Below, in pieces: positions 62,088 to 64,000 of a stretch of DNA of 64,000 nucleotides. The translations under genes and the position numbers were made by a program. This DNA comes from Bradyrhizobium agreste (GTDB lineage: Bacteria > Pseudomonadota > Alphaproteobacteria > Rhizobiales > Xanthobacteraceae): the NCBI RefSeq assembly GCF_016031625.1, contig NZ_JACCHP010000024.1:31650-95649 (forward strand), read 5' to 3'. Numbering within the stretch: position 1 is the stretch's first letter; the number at the start of each line of letters is the position of its first letter. Under the pieces are notes generated by a model. The model was not told the DNA's origin and did not search any database. It was given only the letters and a program-made list of their open reading frames with translations.

Positions 62088-63650
62088 ATGGTTTCTTCCA
62101 GCCAGCCGACCCTGACAGATCCGGCGCGTCCCGACCCGGACCGGGCCGTGGCGACCATCGTTCTCGCGCTGCTGGCGGCGGTCTCGTTTGTTCCGGTGCT
62201 GCTGACTCCCATTCCCGCGATGGTCGATTATCCCAATCACCTCGCCCGCATGTACATTCTGAGCCAGAACGGCACTCCGGGTGCCAATCCACATTACGAG
62301 GTGACCTGGGCCTTCTATCCCAACCTCGGAATGGACCTGCTGGTCCCGCAGCTGGCGCGGCTGATGAGCGTCGAGAACGCCACGCGGCTGTTTCTCCTGC
62401 TGAGCCAGGTCCTGATCGTCACCGGCGCGCTTCTGCTCGAACGAGTCCGGAAGAGGCGCGTCCACCTCGCCGGCTTCGCCGCGCTCGCTTTCCTCTATTG
62501 CCTGCCGTTCAGCTGGGGCTTCGTGAACTTCGAGTTCGGGCTCGGCCTCGCGCTCTGGGGCATCGCCGCCTATCTGATGCTGGCCGAAGGCCCCTGGCCG
62601 CTGCGCTTCGCCGCCAACCTGATCTTCGTCGCCGCGCTCTATGTGGCGCATTTCTTTTCGCTCGGCATCTACGGCGCAACGCTCGGCCTTTTCGAGCTGT
62701 CGCGCATCCGCCAAGGGCAGACCACGTTTGCCGTCGCGGCCGCGCGGCTTGGCGCGCTGGCCGTGCCGGCGCTTGCGCTGCTTGCGATCATGCATGTCAC
62801 GGCAGGCGCGATCGGAAGCGAAGGCAACAGCTGGTTCGTCGGATTCAAGCCGATCTGGCCGCTTCGCATCATGAACGGCTACAATCTGACGATCGCGGCG
62901 GTAACTGGGCTCGTGCTGATGACCGCCCTGCTGTTCGCCGCGCGGCGCGGCGTCCTCAAGCTCGACCCGGCCGGGCTGTGGATCGCAATCGGTTTTGCAC
63001 TGCTTTACCTCGTCATTCCCTCGAAGCTGTTCGGAACCTCGTTCGTCGATCTGCGCATGATTCCCGCCGCGGCCGTGATCCTGCCGGCGTTCTGCTCGCT
63101 GTCGCTGCCGAGTAGGGCTTGGCGAATGGGCGCGCTCGCTGCGATCAGCGGCATCATATTGCTCAATCTCGCCGTCGTGCTCGCGGTCTGGCTGCCTTAC
63201 CGCGCCGACTATGCGGCGATGATCGCCTCGTTCCGGAAGATCGACCGCGGCTCGCGCGTTCTCGTCGGCAGCATCGGCGACAACGGAGATCCGCCCTTCG
63301 CCGACCTCACCTCCTATCCGATGTATTATGCGCCGACGCTGGCGGTGCACTATGCCGACGCGTTCGTGCCCAACCTGTTCACGGAAACGGGCAAGCAGCC
63401 GGTGCGGCCGCGCGAGGCGGTGCGCAACATTGCCGTTCCCTATGGCGGTCCGGTGCCCTCAAGCCTGCTTGCCGCGATCGCGATGGGCCAGCCGCCGGCG
63501 GACGCCCCGCAATTCGTCCGCACCTGGGACCGGGATTTCGACTACCTCTATGTGCTGGGATCGCCGGCCGCAAATCCGCTGCCGGATCGGCTGGAGGTGC
63601 TGGAGACATCGAGGCGATTTGTCCTCTACCGGATTCGCCGCAAGCCCTAG
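62088..63650 (+). CDS. Polytopic membrane protein, glycosyltransferase-C-like (second)
   Basis: A 520-residue membrane protein with about twelve helices. The first periplasmic loop has PAMVDYPNHLARMYIL, again an acidic/His motif at the place expected in GT-C enzymes. The soluble end holds DPPFADLTSYPMYYAP and YADAFVPNLFTE. ATG 62088 is chosen; a GTG at 62040 overlaps the previous stop. The two tandem genes may build or modify a surface glycan, but no other glycan genes are visible. Confidence 0.7.
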   Translation: MVSSSQPTLTDPARPDPDRAVATIVLALLAAVSFVPVLLTPIPAMVDYPNHLARMYILSQNGTPGANPHYEVTWAFYPNLGMDLLVPQLARLMSVENATRLFLLLSQVLIVTGALLLERVRKRRVHLAGFAALAFLYCLPFSWGFVNFEFGLGLALWGIAAYLMLAEGPWPLRFAANLIFVAALYVAHFFSLGIYGATLGLFELSRIRQGQTTFAVAAARLGALAVPALALLAIMHVTAGAIGSEGNSWFVGFKPIWPLRIMNGYNLTIAAVTGLVLMTALLFAARRGVLKLDPAGLWIAIGFALLYLVIPSKLFGTSFVDLRMIPAAAVILPAFCSLSLPSRAWRMGALAAISGIILLNLAVVLAVWLPYRADYAAMIASFRKIDRGSRVLVGSIGDNGDPPFADLTSYPMYYAPTLAVHYADAFVPNLFTETGKQPVRPREAVRNIAVPYGGPVPSSLLAAIAMGQPPADAPQFVRTWDRDFDYLYVLGSPAANPLPDRLEVLETSRRFVLYRIRRKP

Positions 63651-63672
63651 GCTGCAGCCGCACCTGCGTGCA

Positions 63673-63708
63673 CGCCTCGTCCTTCGAGACGGCGCTGACG
63701 CGCCTCAG
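63673..63708. repeat. Half of an extragenic palindrome, interrupted by the IS110-type element
   Basis: CGCCTCGTCCTTCGAGACGG (63673-63692) and the following bases to CGCCTCAG at 63708 match the left arm and loop of a palindrome common in this genus, whose right arm normally continues CTCAGGATGAGG. Here the sequence turns into unrelated DNA at 63709. The missing right arm is expected beyond the element. Confidence 0.55.
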
Positions 63709-64000
63709 ATCCTATGGGCGGCGGGTGGTCAAGAGAGGTTAGGATTGGATTGCAAACCACCCAGCCTCGGAGGACCAAGATGATCAAGCTCGATCGCATT
63801 GACGCACCCGCCACGGCGGAGCATGCCACGGTTTACCTGGCTTTTGAACTGAGCAAAGCGAAATGGAAGCTCGGCGTGTTGCTGCCGGGCTCACAGAAGC
63901 TGAGCCGGTACACGATTGGTGGCGGTGATCTGGTGGCCTTGGCAGCGCGGCTTGCAGACGTGCGCAAGAAGGCTGCCGCGGATGGACGGCCGATACGCAT
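63709..64000 (+). mobile_element. IS110-type insertion sequence, left end (continues beyond window)
   Basis: The element is inferred to begin at about 63709, where the half palindrome stops, and it continues past the window. It contains the start of a transposase gene 72 bases further on. IS110-group elements are known to favour insertion in repeated palindromes and to lack typical inverted repeats, which fits the junction. The left boundary is inferred from the break only. Confidence 0.5.
63781..64000 (+). CDS. IS110-family transposase, N-terminal part
   Basis: The 73 visible residues begin MIKLDRIDAPATAEHATVYL and continue AFELSKAKWKLGVLLPGSQK. This is the opening of the DEDD (RuvC-like) domain of IS110-type transposases; the position of the first catalytic acidic residue appears as Glu (FELS) rather than the usual Asp. 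GGAGGA precedes the ATG. The remainder, including the serine-containing C-terminal domain, lies outside the window. Confidence 0.62.

Noticed and set aside
61995..63350. 451-codon minus-strand frame
   Set aside because: Antisense to the second polytopic membrane protein; composition typical of shadows.

Overview
The window is high-GC alphaproteobacterial chromosome, most likely Bradyrhizobium or a close relative in Nitrobacteraceae. The support is the gene set (GapR, DUF1244, DUF1036 beside pyruvate kinase, a split PntA, a 50-residue aa3 oxidase subunit IV, an Flp pilin, DUF465 proteins) and several intergenic palindromes of the kind common in that genus. I found no rRNA, tRNA or CRISPR array.

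0-20 kb is mainly catabolism and transport: the end of a formylglycine-generating-enzyme-like gene, a GNAT enzyme, a succinyl-CoA:3-ketoacid CoA transferase pair, an AsmA protein, a DctA-type carrier followed by a PrpF/4-oxalomesaconate-tautomerase-like gene facing a LysR regulator, a sugar ABC importer (binding protein and two permeases), a spermidine/putrescine-type ABC operon without binding protein, a GlpD-like oxidoreductase, a PAS-GGDEF-EAL protein and an L-2-hydroxyglutarate-oxidase-like flavoprotein. 20-34 kb holds small DUF465 proteins, a diguanylate cyclase, purEK, rpsU, a TPR lipoprotein, two cation antiporters, an alpha/beta hydrolase and the pntAA-pntAB-pntB transhydrogenase operon. 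34-49 kb holds a TetR/fatty-acid-hydroxylase divergent pair with a palindromic operator, an M3 oligopeptidase, an NtrC-type regulator, an L,D-transpeptidase next to a DUF882 protein, a class III adenylate cyclase, gapR, and DUF1036-pyk.

49.3-58.8 kb differs in character: many small genes, long gaps with decayed dispersed repeats, a tyrosine recombinase broken by one frameshift, and candidate general-stress (EcfG) promoters. Its products are small one-helix membrane proteins, a His-rich exported protein, an exported truncated globin, an exported cupin-like protein, a methyltransferase and an unknown gene pair. I read it as an old island or remodelled segment. Several genes here fall below the usual 60-codon ORF cutoff and were found by reading the sequence.

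58.8-64 kb returns to ordinary chromosome: a PAP2 phosphatase, an Flp pilin, two tandem polytopic membrane proteins, and the start of an IS110-type element that appears to have landed in an extragenic palindrome and runs off the end.

Two genes carry single-base frameshifts in otherwise well-preserved frames (30.6 kb and 54.5 kb). No complete undescribed multi-gene system is demonstrable from sequence alone. The best leads are the small-protein cluster at 50-52.7 kb, the unknown pair at 55.0-55.8 kb, the exported globin, and the IS110 junction.
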